In this document: one piece after another, positions 1 through 9,674 of the stretch
Layout of the letters: every line of letters starts with the position of its first letter
Position numbering within the stretch: the stretch's first letter is position 1
Assembly (NCBI GenBank): GCA_944326945.1
Contig: CALVFY010000004.1
Coordinates: 1-64,000, forward strand
Length of the DNA: 64,000 bases
Direction of reading: 5' to 3'
Source of the DNA: an uncultured Rikenellaceae bacterium
GTDB lineage: Bacteria > Bacteroidota > Bacteroidia > Bacteroidales > Rikenellaceae
Position numbers and translations under genes: made by a program
Notes under the pieces: model-generated
What the model was told of the DNA's origin: nothing
The model's database searches: none
Seen by the model: only the letters and a program-made list of their open reading frames with translations

Positions 1-649
1 AAAAAACGCTATCCGTATAAACTATCACCGTATTTTCGAAAGTGAGAAAAGCGAGCGGCACCTCTCCTCCCTCCGGCACCTTCCCCAATAAACGCCCCCT
101 ATCCCCCAATCTCTCATATTGCAAAAGACGGATATCTTCCAACAAGGATGCACCCTCCCTGCGAGCATATTTATATAAGGTCTCCTTGGCACACCAGCAC
201 ACAGCTTCAAACAACCTATCATCTGCGGAAGCCAGCATCCGTTCTCGATCTGAAACATATCGCGACGAGATCCGTCCGAATCGTCTGTCGAGCCTTTCCA
301 CATCCACCGCACAAGGAGACTCCGGATCATATATCACCACAGCCATTCCTTTCGTATGGGACACACCTATAAATCCGCTGCCTCCTTCCGTCACTCTCCC
401 CCCAGGACACAAAACCGGAGCCCCATCTTCTTCATAAGCCACACAAACCCGGGGCAATTCACTTCGCAGAGCCGCCCGCCAAGCCAAACGTTGACGTCTT
501 CGCTCCGGGCTGCCAAATCCCATCACCTCCGTCGTATCTCCCGAAGAGACAAACCTTGTCAGCTCCTGTTCCGTCTCCTCTATTTTCCAGAGCAACAGCC
601 ATCCCCGTTCCGTATTTTTCCGATAAACCACAGGCATATTGAGGCACAT
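1..649 (-). CDS. 4'-phosphopantetheinyl transferase family protein (3' end cut by window edge)
   Basis: The frame stays open from 649 to the left edge, giving about 216 residues with the C-terminus missing. It shows the three marks of the Sfp/AcpS superfamily: VSHTKG in the middle, AVDVE about 20 residues later (the Mg-binding acidic residues) and the WCAKETLYK helix (W-x-x-KE) after that. The family transfers the 4'-phosphopantetheine arm of CoA to a serine of acyl or peptidyl carrier proteins in the cytosol. The gene lies 30 bp after gldE on the same strand and is probably co-transcribed with it. ATG 649 directly follows an in-frame TAA; ATG 637 (MPVVYRK) is equally plausible because homologues often begin MPL/MPV. 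The family call is firm; which carrier protein it serves is not visible. Confidence 0.85.
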   Translation of the reverse strand, partial: MCLNMPVVYRKNTERGWLLLWKIEETEQELTRFVSSGDTTEVMGFGSPERRRQRLAWRAALRSELPRVCVAYEEDGAPVLCPGGRVTEGGSGFIGVSHTKGMAVVIYDPESPCAVDVERLDRRFGRISSRYVSDRERMLASADDRLFEAVCWCAKETLYKYARREGASLLEDIRLLQYERLGDRGRLLGKVPEGGEVPLAFLTFENTVIVYTDSVF

Positions 650-679
650 TTACTGTTCGTTGACCCGTTTCATTGACGA

Positions 680-1975
680 TCAGGCCGGCAAGACGACTTT
701 CACCTGATCGATCCTGCGCCCCTCGAGCGACTCAACCGTAAATTGAATACCATGAGAAGTAACCGATTCACCTTTTTTCAGAAAATCGCCCTTGATCTCC
801 AACATCAAACCTGCCACACTTTCCGCTCCGCCCCGTTCGTCCCGGAAATAATCCTCATCCAGATCCACGGCTCGTTCGAAATCGTTCAGATGGGTTTTTC
901 CCTCAAATATATATGTATGATCGTCAATCTTCTTATAGAACGACTCGTCCGTATCCGACTCATCCGAAATCTCCCCCACAATCTCCTCCAGAATATCCTC
1001 GAGCGAAACAAGTCCCACAGTAGACCCATATTCATCCACCACAATCGCCATATGCACCTTATTGGCCTGGAACTCTTCCAGCAGATCATTGATCTTCTTA
1101 TGTTCGGGCACGAAATAAGGCGTACGCAAGAATCTCTGCCACCCGAACCCGGAGTCACGACCGATATAAGGAATCATATCTTTCACATACAGGACCCCTA
1201 AAATATGGTCGAGGCTCTCCCTGTAAACCGGAATCCGCGAAAAACCCGATGAGATGATCGTCCGTTTGACCTCTTCATAGTCGACCGTTTCATCCAGTGC
1301 CACCACATCCACTCTGGGACGCATAATCTCCTCTACTTCCGTATTAACAAAACTGACAATTCCGGACAGCATCTGCTTCTCTTCGTCGGTCTGATGATCG
1401 GTTATCTCAATAGCATTCGACAACTCGTCCATCGAAATATCCGCCCGTTTACGAGCCATTGTCTCGCTTACCAGACTCCCGGCCCGAATCAACACATACG
1501 AAAACGGCTTGAACAGATCTTTCAGCCCAAGCAACGGCACCGAAACCATCCGCACAAAACGCAACGAATTGTAGGCTGCGAATATTTTGGGCATAATCTC
1601 TCCGAAAAGCAGCAACAGGAAAGTCACCACCACCGTTTTGATCAAGAATTCCCATATGGGAGCCCCTCCGAAAGTGACTATCCCGCTAAGAATATAGCTC
1701 GAAAGCAATACGATACATATATTGACCAGATTATTGGCAATAAGCACTGTCGCCAACAAATAGTCCTGCATGGAAAGCAGCTTAAGGATGGCTTGATTGG
1801 CCGCGGAAGGTCGTTTACGAATCTCGTTGATATTGGCCGGAGACAGCGAAAAAAAGGCCGTTTCGGAACCCGACACCAATGCGGAAACACACAACAGCAG
1901 AAAGAGCAGAACGGTCAATATAATATATTGCAGTTCAAACCCATTAAAAACAAGTATGTAATCCGATGTACCCAA
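680..1975 (-). CDS. gldE: GldE, CNNM/CorC-type membrane protein
   Basis: 431 residues. The N-terminal half (about 10-190) is a DUF21/CNNM membrane domain with GSETAFFS at the end of the first membrane helix. A CBS pair follows (about 195-335, with VVDEYGSTVGLVSLEDILEE), then a CorC_HlyC transporter-associated domain to the C-terminus. This order and length match the Bacteroidota family named GldE after gliding mutants; the wider family is linked to Mg2+/Co2+ efflux. The gene starts 25 bp downstream of ftsZ in the same direction, so it is probably the distal end of the dcw transcript. Gliding cannot be inferred, as many non-gliding Bacteroidales keep gldE. A paralogue lies at 37219-38490. Confidence 0.88.
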   Translation of the reverse strand: MGTSDYILVFNGFELQYIILTVLLFLLLCVSALVSGSETAFFSLSPANINEIRKRPSAANQAILKLLSMQDYLLATVLIANNLVNICIVLLSSYILSGIVTFGGAPIWEFLIKTVVVTFLLLLFGEIMPKIFAAYNSLRFVRMVSVPLLGLKDLFKPFSYVLIRAGSLVSETMARKRADISMDELSNAIEITDHQTDEEKQMLSGIVSFVNTEVEEIMRPRVDVVALDETVDYEEVKRTIISSGFSRIPVYRESLDHILGVLYVKDMIPYIGRDSGFGWQRFLRTPYFVPEHKKINDLLEEFQANKVHMAIVVDEYGSTVGLVSLEDILEEIVGEISDESDTDESFYKKIDDHTYIFEGKTHLNDFERAVDLDEDYFRDERGGAESVAGLMLEIKGDFLKKGESVTSHGIQFTVESLEGRRIDQVKVVLPA

Positions 1976-2000
1976 GTCTCATCGCATTTATCCTCACCCA

Positions 2001-3455
2001 TCAATCGAACAACGATCCTCCTTTGGCAGGAGTCTTTTCCGGAGCAGGAGTCTCCTCTTTCAAAGATACTCGAGAGGCTTTGGGCCCTTCGTCCGAAGCG
2101 TCATTGGTGAATTTCACTTTCCTTCTCACGAAAGCGGGGGTATTGATAATCGACTCCAAATCTGCATAACGATCATTCTTTTGCACCTGAATGATCTGGC
2201 TCTCCCGTACTGGAGGAACAAATCCTCCCGGACGACCTCCCACTGGAGATTGCACTCCCGGTTGTGGACCCACAGTCGATACAGGACGTTTAAACGGATT
2301 CGGAACCTCTTTCTCCACAGGTGGAGTCCACCGCTTACGTACCACCGGAGGTTGTACCCCCGGTTGAGTCTCCGGTCCCGCAACACTTCCACTCTCTCCG
2401 GGCTTCTCCGACGAAGGCTGGTCAGCTTTTGCAAAATCCGGACGACCGACCGGCTCTCCATTCAAAATAGCATTATTGGCATCCAGATCGAACCCTGTTG
2501 CAATGATTGTCACCTCAATATCGCTACCCAAAGCCTGATTGTATCCGGCACCCCAGATAATATTGGCTTCGTTCCCCGCTCTATCCTGAATGTATTCGGT
2601 AATCAGACAAGTCTCCTCCAGTGTAATTTCCTCGTGTCCGGAGGTGATATTAATCAGAATATTCTTTGCTCCCGTAATATAGTTATGATTCAGCAGCGGG
2701 GAGGAGAGCGAAAGGTCGGCCACTTTCTGTGCACGGCCTTCTCCACTGGCACGGCCCGATCCCATCAGAGCCACACCGCTATCGCTCATCACGGTTTTCA
2801 CATCCGCAAAGTCGACATTCACCACTCCTTCTCGGGTAATAATCTCGGCGATTCCCTTGGCTGCGGTAGCCAAAATATCATCGGCCTTACCGAAAGCCTC
2901 TGTCAAGGCCAACTTCCCGTATATTTCCTGAATGTTTTCGTTATTGATGATCAGCAGCGAATCCACATGTTGACGCAACTGTTCGATTCCTTCCTGAGCG
3001 TGTTTCGCACGGATTTTCCCTTCGGCCTTGAAAGGCAGCGTCACAATACCCACAGTCAGAATTCCCAACTCTCGCGCAGCCTTGGCGATAACCGGAGCGG
3101 CACCTGTTCCCGTACCTCCACCCATTCCGGCCGTAATGAACACCATCTTGGTGCCTTCGCGCTTGAAGATCGAGACAATCTCGTCCAGACTCTCCATAGC
3201 GGCAGCACGACCCCGTTCGGGATTATTCCCCGCACCGAGACCTTCAGTCAGATGTTCGCCCAGTTTCACCTTGATGGGTACAGGACTCCGAAACAAGGCC
3301 TGTCGGTCGGTATTGCAGATCATAAAGGTCACATCGGCAATCCCCAACTCGAACATATGATTCACCGCATTGCTTCCGCCGCCTCCCACTCCGGCCACCA
3401 TAATGATCGAAGGGGAAACTTTTTCTATATCGAATTCTATCAGTTCATCTACCAT
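2001..3455 (-). CDS. ftsZ: cell division protein FtsZ
   Basis: 484 residues. This tubulin-like GTPase polymerises into the Z-ring at mid-cell. GGGGSN at 24-29 and the signature GGGTGTG at 112-118 form the nucleotide pocket, and the GTPase and C-terminal tubulin domains reach about residue 320. A Pro/Gly/Val-rich linker of more than 100 residues follows, then NTPAFVRRKV at about 438-447, which resembles the conserved C-terminal peptide that binds FtsA. Unusually, 35 further residues come after this motif, ending in KGGSLFD. The length is above the usual 380-430 because of the linker and tail. The gene follows ftsA by 32 bp and is the last classical dcw gene. Confidence 0.97.
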   Translation of the reverse strand: MVDELIEFDIEKVSPSIIMVAGVGGGGSNAVNHMFELGIADVTFMICNTDRQALFRSPVPIKVKLGEHLTEGLGAGNNPERGRAAAMESLDEIVSIFKREGTKMVFITAGMGGGTGTGAAPVIAKAARELGILTVGIVTLPFKAEGKIRAKHAQEGIEQLRQHVDSLLIINNENIQEIYGKLALTEAFGKADDILATAAKGIAEIITREGVVNVDFADVKTVMSDSGVALMGSGRASGEGRAQKVADLSLSSPLLNHNYITGAKNILINITSGHEEITLEETCLITEYIQDRAGNEANIIWGAGYNQALGSDIEVTIIATGFDLDANNAILNGEPVGRPDFAKADQPSSEKPGESGSVAGPETQPGVQPPVVRKRWTPPVEKEVPNPFKRPVSTVGPQPGVQSPVGGRPGGFVPPVRESQIIQVQKNDRYADLESIINTPAFVRRKVKFTNDASDEGPKASRVSLKEETPAPEKTPAKGGSLFD

Positions 3456-3487
3456 AACCGTGCATTCCTGTGCAAATCGGACATTTT

Positions 3488-4885
3488 TTAAATCTCGTTA
3501 TCGTCCACTACATCGAACATATCGGTGATATTCTTGAAGAGCTTAGAGAAAGGATTACGCTTCTCTTTTTTCTTTTTGCCCTTCTCTTCCGCTTCGGGGG
3601 CAACTTCCTTTTCCGGAGCAGCCTCTGCCGCCACAGGAGGAACCTGTACGCCCGAACGTACCGGATTGGTCGCTGGACGTGCCTCTCCCGCAGCCGATGC
3701 CGTTGAAATACGGCGAATCGACTCCACTCCTCCTGTCCGGCCGTTTTCGAGCCCTTTCATCAGGATTCCCACCGCCGTCGAGAGACGACTGTCCGCCGCC
3801 ATCTCCATCGACTCCTCATCCACATTCACATCGGGTACCGCAATCCGCACATCGAGCCCCGTATAGTTCTTCACCATCTGGTCGAGATCCCGCAATTGGG
3901 ATCCTCCTCCAGTCAATACCAAACCAGCCGCCAATTTATTCTCATATCCGGCCTGTTTGATCTCCATCATCACATAATCCATGATATCCTGCATCCGGGC
4001 TTCGATAATGGCAGCCAGATTCTTGAACGAAATCTCCTTCGGATCGCGAGGCGTTCGTCCCGGAACCTTGATGATCTTATCTGCACTGGCCTGCTCGGAA
4101 AGAGCGCTACCATACTTCACCTTCAGATCCTCCACATAGCGCTCCAGGATTCCATAACTACGAATATCCTTGTTGATGATATCGGCTCCCAGAGGCACCA
4201 CGCTCACATGGCGTGCAATCTTGTCGTGGTATATACAGATATCCGTCGTTCCGGCACCGATATCCACCACGGCCACCCCCAACTCCTTCTCATCGGGGAG
4301 CACCACTGCTTCGGCCGAAACCAACGGATTGAGAAACATCTGAGTCTGACGGATCCCCACCTTCATCAACGCTTTCTCCAACCGAGAAACGGCGCTGCTG
4401 TCTCCGATCACGAAATTGAACGTTGCCTCGAGTTTCTGGCCGAACATTCCCACCGGATCGGCCACCTCCTCTTCGTCATTGACAATATAGTTTTGGGGAA
4501 TAATATGCAGTATTTTCTCTCCTTCGGGGGCCTGCACGTTACGCATACTGTCGTTAAGTTTCTGCACGTCCTCTTCCCGGATCTCTCCATCCCGGCCCAC
4601 ATAGACGTAATAGGAATTCTTAGCACATTTGATATGCTGACCGGAAATTCCGGTATAGGCCTCTGAAATCCGGATACTCAAACGATTTTCCAACTCGTCA
4701 ACAGCTTCACGAATCGACTTGGCTACCCCTTCGATATTCTTGATCTCGCCGCGCAGCATACCTTGCACCTCTTTCACAGCTACATCCACAATGTGAACCT
4801 TCCCGTCCTCGCCTTTGGCTCCTACCATGACGACCACGTTACTGCTTCCCAGATCGACTGCTACGATATAATTCTTTTTTTCCAC
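3488..4885 (-). CDS. ftsA: cell division protein FtsA
   Basis: 465 residues. An actin-like ATPase that tethers FtsZ to the inner membrane. The N-terminus carries the phosphate-1 motif (VAVDLGSSNVVV, residues 9-20), an SHS2/1C region follows, and VVDIGAGTTDI (about 215) is phosphate-2. The C-terminus has a Lys/Glu-rich stretch and then a short amphipathic segment (NPFSKLFKNITDMF) fitting the membrane-targeting helix. Position between ftsQ (11 bp upstream) and ftsZ (32 bp downstream) is standard. The Ala/Pro/Glu-rich insert of about 40 residues before the targeting helix is a flexible tether. Confidence 0.96.
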   Translation of the reverse strand: MEKKNYIVAVDLGSSNVVVMVGAKGEDGKVHIVDVAVKEVQGMLRGEIKNIEGVAKSIREAVDELENRLSIRISEAYTGISGQHIKCAKNSYYVYVGRDGEIREEDVQKLNDSMRNVQAPEGEKILHIIPQNYIVNDEEEVADPVGMFGQKLEATFNFVIGDSSAVSRLEKALMKVGIRQTQMFLNPLVSAEAVVLPDEKELGVAVVDIGAGTTDICIYHDKIARHVSVVPLGADIINKDIRSYGILERYVEDLKVKYGSALSEQASADKIIKVPGRTPRDPKEISFKNLAAIIEARMQDIMDYVMMEIKQAGYENKLAAGLVLTGGGSQLRDLDQMVKNYTGLDVRIAVPDVNVDEESMEMAADSRLSTAVGILMKGLENGRTGGVESIRRISTASAAGEARPATNPVRSGVQVPPVAAEAAPEKEVAPEAEEKGKKKKEKRNPFSKLFKNITDMFDVVDDNEI

Positions 4886-4896
4886 GTCTTGTTCGG

Positions 4897-5742
4897 TTAT
4901 TTTGTACAGATCACCTGATTTTTAAATTTCAGATTGATGTATTTCGGCCCGTCCCAACCCTCGTAGTCCAAAGCGTCTCGATAAAAATCCATCAGCTTGG
5001 CGAGTTTGGCCTCCACATCGTCCAACGAACCCAAACCCACTACATGGTTTCCGGCTCTCGGAATAAACTCAACCTGAGGCTCCTGCCACGAGGGATCACC
5101 CTGCGGAGCGGAACTCTCGGACACCTGAATCTGGACGATCTGGGCACGCCAGAAATCATCTCTCTCTATGAATTTTACAAAATTAATGAGTTTCTGGAAA
5201 AACAGGTAATTTTCAGACGATTTTTTTTGTTCCTCCGGTAGGGCATCTGCAAGACCTCCCATATAGCTACGGGAGAAGGGGAGTGTAAAATTGCCTGTAA
5301 TCACCGGCACATACAATACCTCATGAGGCTGGAGCGGCAGGATATATCCATCATCGGTCAGATAGAAATTATATCCGTTGTAGGTATTGACCCGTGCAAC
5401 CGGATGACGTTGGCTCAATTCGATATTCAGAACGCCGTTGAAATCGGTATATACCTTGGCCTCGCGCACAAACCCACGACCGGTCACCAATTTCCGGATA
5501 CGGCGCAGATCTACCTCTTCGACAGGTATGTTTTTCACCTGAATTCCCTCTTTGGCCAGCCAACCCCGCACCATATCGGGAGTAATCACTCGTTGCCGAG
5601 CGCTGTCGCGTACCACCACCCGGACCTGGCGAATCACCTTCGCTTTCTGTTCTCCGGAACAATAACGCGCAGCCACCACCAGGTATGCCAACAAGGCACA
5701 CCAGCTCAAAACTCCCACCACGATATTCCAGGTCCGATTCAT
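4897..5742 (-). CDS. ftsQ: cell division protein FtsQ/DivIB
   Basis: 281 residues. Bitopic divisome protein with one membrane helix (about 7-24) and a periplasmic remainder: a POTRA-like segment (about 37-110) and an FtsQ beta-domain. It links FtsA/FtsZ to FtsL and FtsI. Sequence identity to well-known FtsQ is low, as is normal in Bacteroidota, so the call leans on length, topology and its place between murC and ftsA. No ddl gene lies between murC and ftsQ. Confidence 0.88.
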   Translation of the reverse strand: MNRTWNIVVGVLSWCALLAYLVVAARYCSGEQKAKVIRQVRVVVRDSARQRVITPDMVRGWLAKEGIQVKNIPVEEVDLRRIRKLVTGRGFVREAKVYTDFNGVLNIELSQRHPVARVNTYNGYNFYLTDDGYILPLQPHEVLYVPVITGNFTLPFSRSYMGGLADALPEEQKKSSENYLFFQKLINFVKFIERDDFWRAQIVQIQVSESSAPQGDPSWQEPQVEFIPRAGNHVVGLGSLDDVEAKLAKLMDFYRDALDYEGWDGPKYINLKFKNQVICTK

Positions 5743-5775
5743 ATCCCTTTTTATTCCAGCCGAAGCCTCACTAAA

Positions 5776-7167
5776 TTATTTCACCTTCCTACGCAACTCT
5801 TCCGCAATAGCAGGACAACAATTCTCGATATTTCCTGCGCCGAAACTCACCACCACATCCGTCACCATCCGACCCACCTCGTCGGCAATCTGTTCACGCG
5901 GCACCACTCTCCAGGGAACGGTCAATTGTCGACCGATCAATTCGGCATCCACCCCTTCGACAGGCAACTCTCGTGCCGGATAGATCGGCAGAAGCACCAC
6001 TTCGTCCGCCAACGAAAGTGCAGCAGCAAACTCCCGATACAGATCACGCGTCCGAGTATACAGATGCGGCTGGAACAGGGCTGTGAGCCGTCGTCCGGGA
6101 AACATTTTCCGTACCGATGTGATCGTGGCTTCCAACTCCCGGGGATGATGTGCATAATCGTCCATATAGACCTGGGAAGGCGTATTGACATAAAACTCAA
6201 AACGCCGTTTTACCCCTTCGAACCGAGCCAACGCTCCGCGCAACCGTTCCTCGTCGAAACCGGCCACCCACATCAGAGCCACGGCTGCCACGGCATTCTC
6301 GATATTCACCCAACCGGGCACACCCAACGTACATCCTTCGACCACCCGATCCGGGCAGACCAAATCGAAACGATAATGCCCGCCTTCGAGCAGTGTTACA
6401 TGAGCAGCATAAAAATCACACGGGGTATCGAATGCATACCGATAAACCCGAATATCCTTATTTCTCAAGGCAATATCCACTCCCTGCTTGATAATCAACG
6501 TGCCGCCCGGCACGATTCGGTCCACAAACTGAGAGAAAGCCTCCCGGACAGCCTCGTGCGTTCCATAAATATCGAGATGATCGGCATCGGCAGCCGTAAT
6601 GACCGCCGCATCAGGATTCAGCCGCAGGAACGAACGGTCGAACTCGTCCGCCTCTACGGCCAACCGCCGTCCGGTACCCAACACCAAATTACTGCTGAAA
6701 TTCTTGGAGATTCCCCCCAGGAAAGCACTTCCGCTACCGGCTCCGGACTCTCCCCCCGGAGCCGATGCCTCGTGATTGAGCCATGCCACCAGAGTCGTAG
6801 TAGTAGTCTTACCATGAGTCCCGGCTACTGCCATCACATATTTTCCCCGACTCAAATAACCCAACGCCTGCGAACGTTTCACCACTTCGAAGCCATGATT
6901 CCGGAAGTAATTCAATTCCGCATGATCGGCCGGAATAGCCGGCGTATAGACGACCAACGTTCCTTCCGGAGCAAGAAACGCACTGGGAACCAATTCGATT
7001 TTGTCCTCATAATGCACTTCGGCACCCTCTTGTACCAGGGCCCGGGTAAGCGGAGTCTCCGTCCGGTCATACCCGGCCACAGCTTTCCCCTCATGCAAAA
7101 AATAACGGGCCAAGGCACTCATACCAATCCCCCCGATCCCTATGAAATAGACTCTTTCGAACTCCAT
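5776..7167 (-). CDS. murC: UDP-N-acetylmuramate--L-alanine ligase MurC
   Basis: 463 residues. A cytosolic ATP-dependent ligase that adds L-alanine to UDP-MurNAc. The N-terminal Rossmann motif (FIGIGGIGMSALA, 8-20) binds UDP-MurNAc; GTHGKTTTT at 116-124 is the Mur P-loop; YAHHP in the central domain and a C-terminal Mur ligase domain follow. Just after the P-loop helix, residues about 133-149 form a Gly/Ser/Ala-rich insert (EASAPGGESGAGSGSAF) that the family usually lacks. The gene is 39 bp downstream of murG and 33 bp upstream of ftsQ. Confidence 0.97.
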   Translation of the reverse strand: MEFERVYFIGIGGIGMSALARYFLHEGKAVAGYDRTETPLTRALVQEGAEVHYEDKIELVPSAFLAPEGTLVVYTPAIPADHAELNYFRNHGFEVVKRSQALGYLSRGKYVMAVAGTHGKTTTTTLVAWLNHEASAPGGESGAGSGSAFLGGISKNFSSNLVLGTGRRLAVEADEFDRSFLRLNPDAAVITAADADHLDIYGTHEAVREAFSQFVDRIVPGGTLIIKQGVDIALRNKDIRVYRYAFDTPCDFYAAHVTLLEGGHYRFDLVCPDRVVEGCTLGVPGWVNIENAVAAVALMWVAGFDEERLRGALARFEGVKRRFEFYVNTPSQVYMDDYAHHPRELEATITSVRKMFPGRRLTALFQPHLYTRTRDLYREFAAALSLADEVVLLPIYPARELPVEGVDAELIGRQLTVPWRVVPREQIADEVGRMVTDVVVSFGAGNIENCCPAIAEELRRKVK

Positions 7168-7206
7168 CTCCTTATCCTTTCAAAATCTTTATTTATGTAA
7201 TATTTA

Positions 7207-8325
7207 TTACTTAAAAGACACGGCCAATATCTCATCCACAATCCGATCTGCAGCATCGGGACGAGCCAATTTCCGGATATTCTCAGCCAATTTCCGCCGC
7301 CGTACATCGTCTTTCAACAAAGCGATCGCCACCGGAATACCCCGCTCGACAGCCTCACTGTCCGGGATCATCTCGGCAGCCTCTTTTTCCTCCAGCGCCC
7401 GAGCATTTTTCGTCTGATGATCCTCCGCCACATTGGGAGAAGGAACAAACAGTGCAGGTTTTCCCACCAAACAGAGTTCCGACACCGTTCCTGCCCCCGA
7501 ACGCGACATTACCAGATCGGCGGCGGCATAAGCCAAATCCATCCGTTCGATGAATGCCCCCCGCCAGACTCCGTGACTGCTGCGCGAAGACATGAACGCA
7601 GTCATCTCCGGTTCATAATACTTTCCGGTCTGCCAAATCACCTGGATCTCTCCACGCGAAGTGATCTCATCCACCCAACGTTTCATCATATTATTCAAAG
7701 TACGAGTTCCCAGACTGCCGCCCACTACCAGCAACACAGGCTTTCCCTCCTCCAGACCGAAATAACGGAGCGCCTCGGTCCGCAAAGCTGCCCGACCGCC
7801 ATCGTCCTTTCCGGAAAAAGTTCCCCGCAGCGGATTTCCCGTCAACACAATTCTGTCGGCCGGGAAAAATCGTTCCATTCCATCGTAAGCCACACATATT
7901 CGACGGGCTCCCGAAGCCAATATCTTGTTCGTTACGCCGGCATAAGAGTTCTGCTCCTGAATCACCGTAGGAATGCCCATCCGTTGGGCACTCCACAGGA
8001 CAGGAGCACTGGCATAGCCACCAAATCCCACCACCACATCGGCACCGAAATCCCGAATCGTACGACGTGCCTTCCGAAGACTCTTCCACACCTTAAACGG
8101 CAGTGCCAAATTCTGCAGAGTCAGTTTACGCTGCAATCCGGCCACCGGCAAGCCCACGATCCGATAACCTAAAGCGGGCACCTTCTCCATCTCCATCTTT
8201 CCCTCGGCACCCACAAAAAGCAGCTCCACCTCTCCGTCCAACCGACGGCGAAGTGCCTCGGCCACAGCCACAGCCGGATAAATATGCCCACCGGTTCCTC
8301 CTCCGCTCAATATGATCTTATACAT
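7207..8325 (-). CDS. murG: UDP-GlcNAc:lipid I N-acetylglucosaminyltransferase MurG
   Basis: 372 residues. A peripheral inner-membrane GT-B glycosyltransferase that converts lipid I to lipid II. The G-loop GGGTGGH is at 8-14, a second glycine-rich loop (VVGGSLG) begins the C-terminal domain near 180, and SRSGAGTVSE near 275 is the UDP-GlcNAc-binding region. Length is normal. It lies between ftsW (60 bp upstream) and murC, the standard order. Confidence 0.97.
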   Translation of the reverse strand: MYKIILSGGGTGGHIYPAVAVAEALRRRLDGEVELLFVGAEGKMEMEKVPALGYRIVGLPVAGLQRKLTLQNLALPFKVWKSLRKARRTIRDFGADVVVGFGGYASAPVLWSAQRMGIPTVIQEQNSYAGVTNKILASGARRICVAYDGMERFFPADRIVLTGNPLRGTFSGKDDGGRAALRTEALRYFGLEEGKPVLLVVGGSLGTRTLNNMMKRWVDEITSRGEIQVIWQTGKYYEPEMTAFMSSRSSHGVWRGAFIERMDLAYAAADLVMSRSGAGTVSELCLVGKPALFVPSPNVAEDHQTKNARALEEKEAAEMIPDSEAVERGIPVAIALLKDDVRRRKLAENIRKLARPDAADRIVDEILAVSFK

Positions 8326-8385
8326 AACCTCACTATTTTTTTCATCCGCAAGAGAACAAACTCTCCACGTGATTTTTTAGTATTC

Positions 8386-9663
8386 TCATTTCGTTTCCAG
8401 CAACGACTCCCCACGAGGTTTGTCGAGCGAACGTTCCTGGGTCTGTCGGCTCACCCCCAGAATCATCCCCAAAGCCAATGATGTGAAAAGCAACGACGAT
8501 CCACCCAAACTGATCAACGGCAAGGTCTGCCCCGTCACCGGAAACAGATTCACCGACACCATCATATTGACGAGTGCCTGCATCACGATCATCAGACCCA
8601 ATCCGAGTACCAGCAAACTCGGGAATGCCGTACCACACTTCTGGAAAATCAAAATCGTCCGGAAAAATATCCACAGATAGAGCACCAGGACCACCACGGC
8701 CCCCACAACCCCATACTCCTCCACGATAAAGGCGTAGGCAAAATCGGAATAGGAGTGAGGAAGATTGGCACGCTGGGTGCTGTTCCCTGGACCTTTCCCG
8801 AAAATTCCCCCCGAAGCGATAGCGATTTTCGCCTGTTCGACCTGCAAATTATCGTCGGACTTCTCCTCCACTTGCTCCGTCTTAATCCCTACGTAATCCT
8901 TCAACCGGTTCATCCAAGTTTCTGCCCGTCCGACACCCGCCGCCGACATGAATGCCAGCGCCAATGCAATAACCACGATCACGATCCCTACCAGCCGCCA
9001 AAGTTCCCGCACCTGTACACGACCTATGTAAAGCATTACCCAACAAGTAAAAAAGGTAATGGCCGACGTGGAAAAATTGGAGAAAAAGATCGCTCCGCAG
9101 GCCAACACCACCGGAAGCAACAACGGCAAGGTGGTTCCGAACAGTATCTCACGATTTTTCTTGCCGTTTTTGGTCCATCCGCTCACCGAAAGCTGGGGCA
9201 GAATCGGGATCTTCTGAATCACCGTCTGCCGTTGGGCCAACTGCTGAGCCAATACCATCACCAACGTTACCTTCAGAAAATCGGACGGTTGGAAAGTCAG
9301 TCCCACACCCGGAATCCGAATCCAACGTGAAGCATCGTTCAAATTGACTCCCGCCACAAAAGTCAATGCCATCATCCCCAAGGCCACCAAAAAACCAAGT
9401 CGGGCAAATCTGGCATAAACCTGGTAATTAATCCGATGAACCACATACACAACGAGGAATCCAATCCCAATAAACTTCAGTTGGTTCATAAAGTAATGGG
9501 CCGTATCGCCGCCAGCCTTACGATAAGCCATTGAAGCAGTTGACGAATAGACAACCAGCAGGGAGACAATGGCCAGTGCCGCAAGTATCACCCACAACAC
9601 CTTGTCTCCTCCGAAAAGCCGCTCCGAAAACGGTTTCTTGATTGTCTGACCCTGTTCCGACAT
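8386..9663 (-). CDS. ftsW: septal peptidoglycan polymerase FtsW (SEDS family)
   Basis: 425 residues with about ten predicted membrane helices. It is the SEDS glycosyltransferase that polymerises lipid II at the septum with FtsI. Typical marks are SRWIRIPGVGLTFQPSDFLK (around 105-130) and the C-terminal PLISLGGSSLLFT (about 375-388). A hydrophilic loop of about 40 residues with many Asp/Glu/Lys lies before the motif GIFGKGPGNST. Position between murD and murG favours FtsW over RodA. Confidence 0.95.
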   Translation of the reverse strand: MSEQGQTIKKPFSERLFGGDKVLWVILAALAIVSLLVVYSSTASMAYRKAGGDTAHYFMNQLKFIGIGFLVVYVVHRINYQVYARFARLGFLVALGMMALTFVAGVNLNDASRWIRIPGVGLTFQPSDFLKVTLVMVLAQQLAQRQTVIQKIPILPQLSVSGWTKNGKKNREILFGTTLPLLLPVVLACGAIFFSNFSTSAITFFTCWVMLYIGRVQVRELWRLVGIVIVVIALALAFMSAAGVGRAETWMNRLKDYVGIKTEQVEEKSDDNLQVEQAKIAIASGGIFGKGPGNSTQRANLPHSYSDFAYAFIVEEYGVVGAVVVLVLYLWIFFRTILIFQKCGTAFPSLLVLGLGLMIVMQALVNMMVSVNLFPVTGQTLPLISLGGSSLLFTSLALGMILGVSRQTQERSLDKPRGESLLETK

Positions 9664-9674
9664 ATCGTTTTCAA

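Noticed and set aside
2181..3491. 436-codon open frame on the plus strand
   Set aside because: It lies fully opposite ftsZ, has no recognisable domain and many rare His/Arg/Gln residues; it arises from the codon bias of the real gene.
5323..7200. 625-codon open frame on the plus strand
   Set aside because: It is antisense to murC and ftsQ, spans two genes, and its residue composition is that of a shadow frame.
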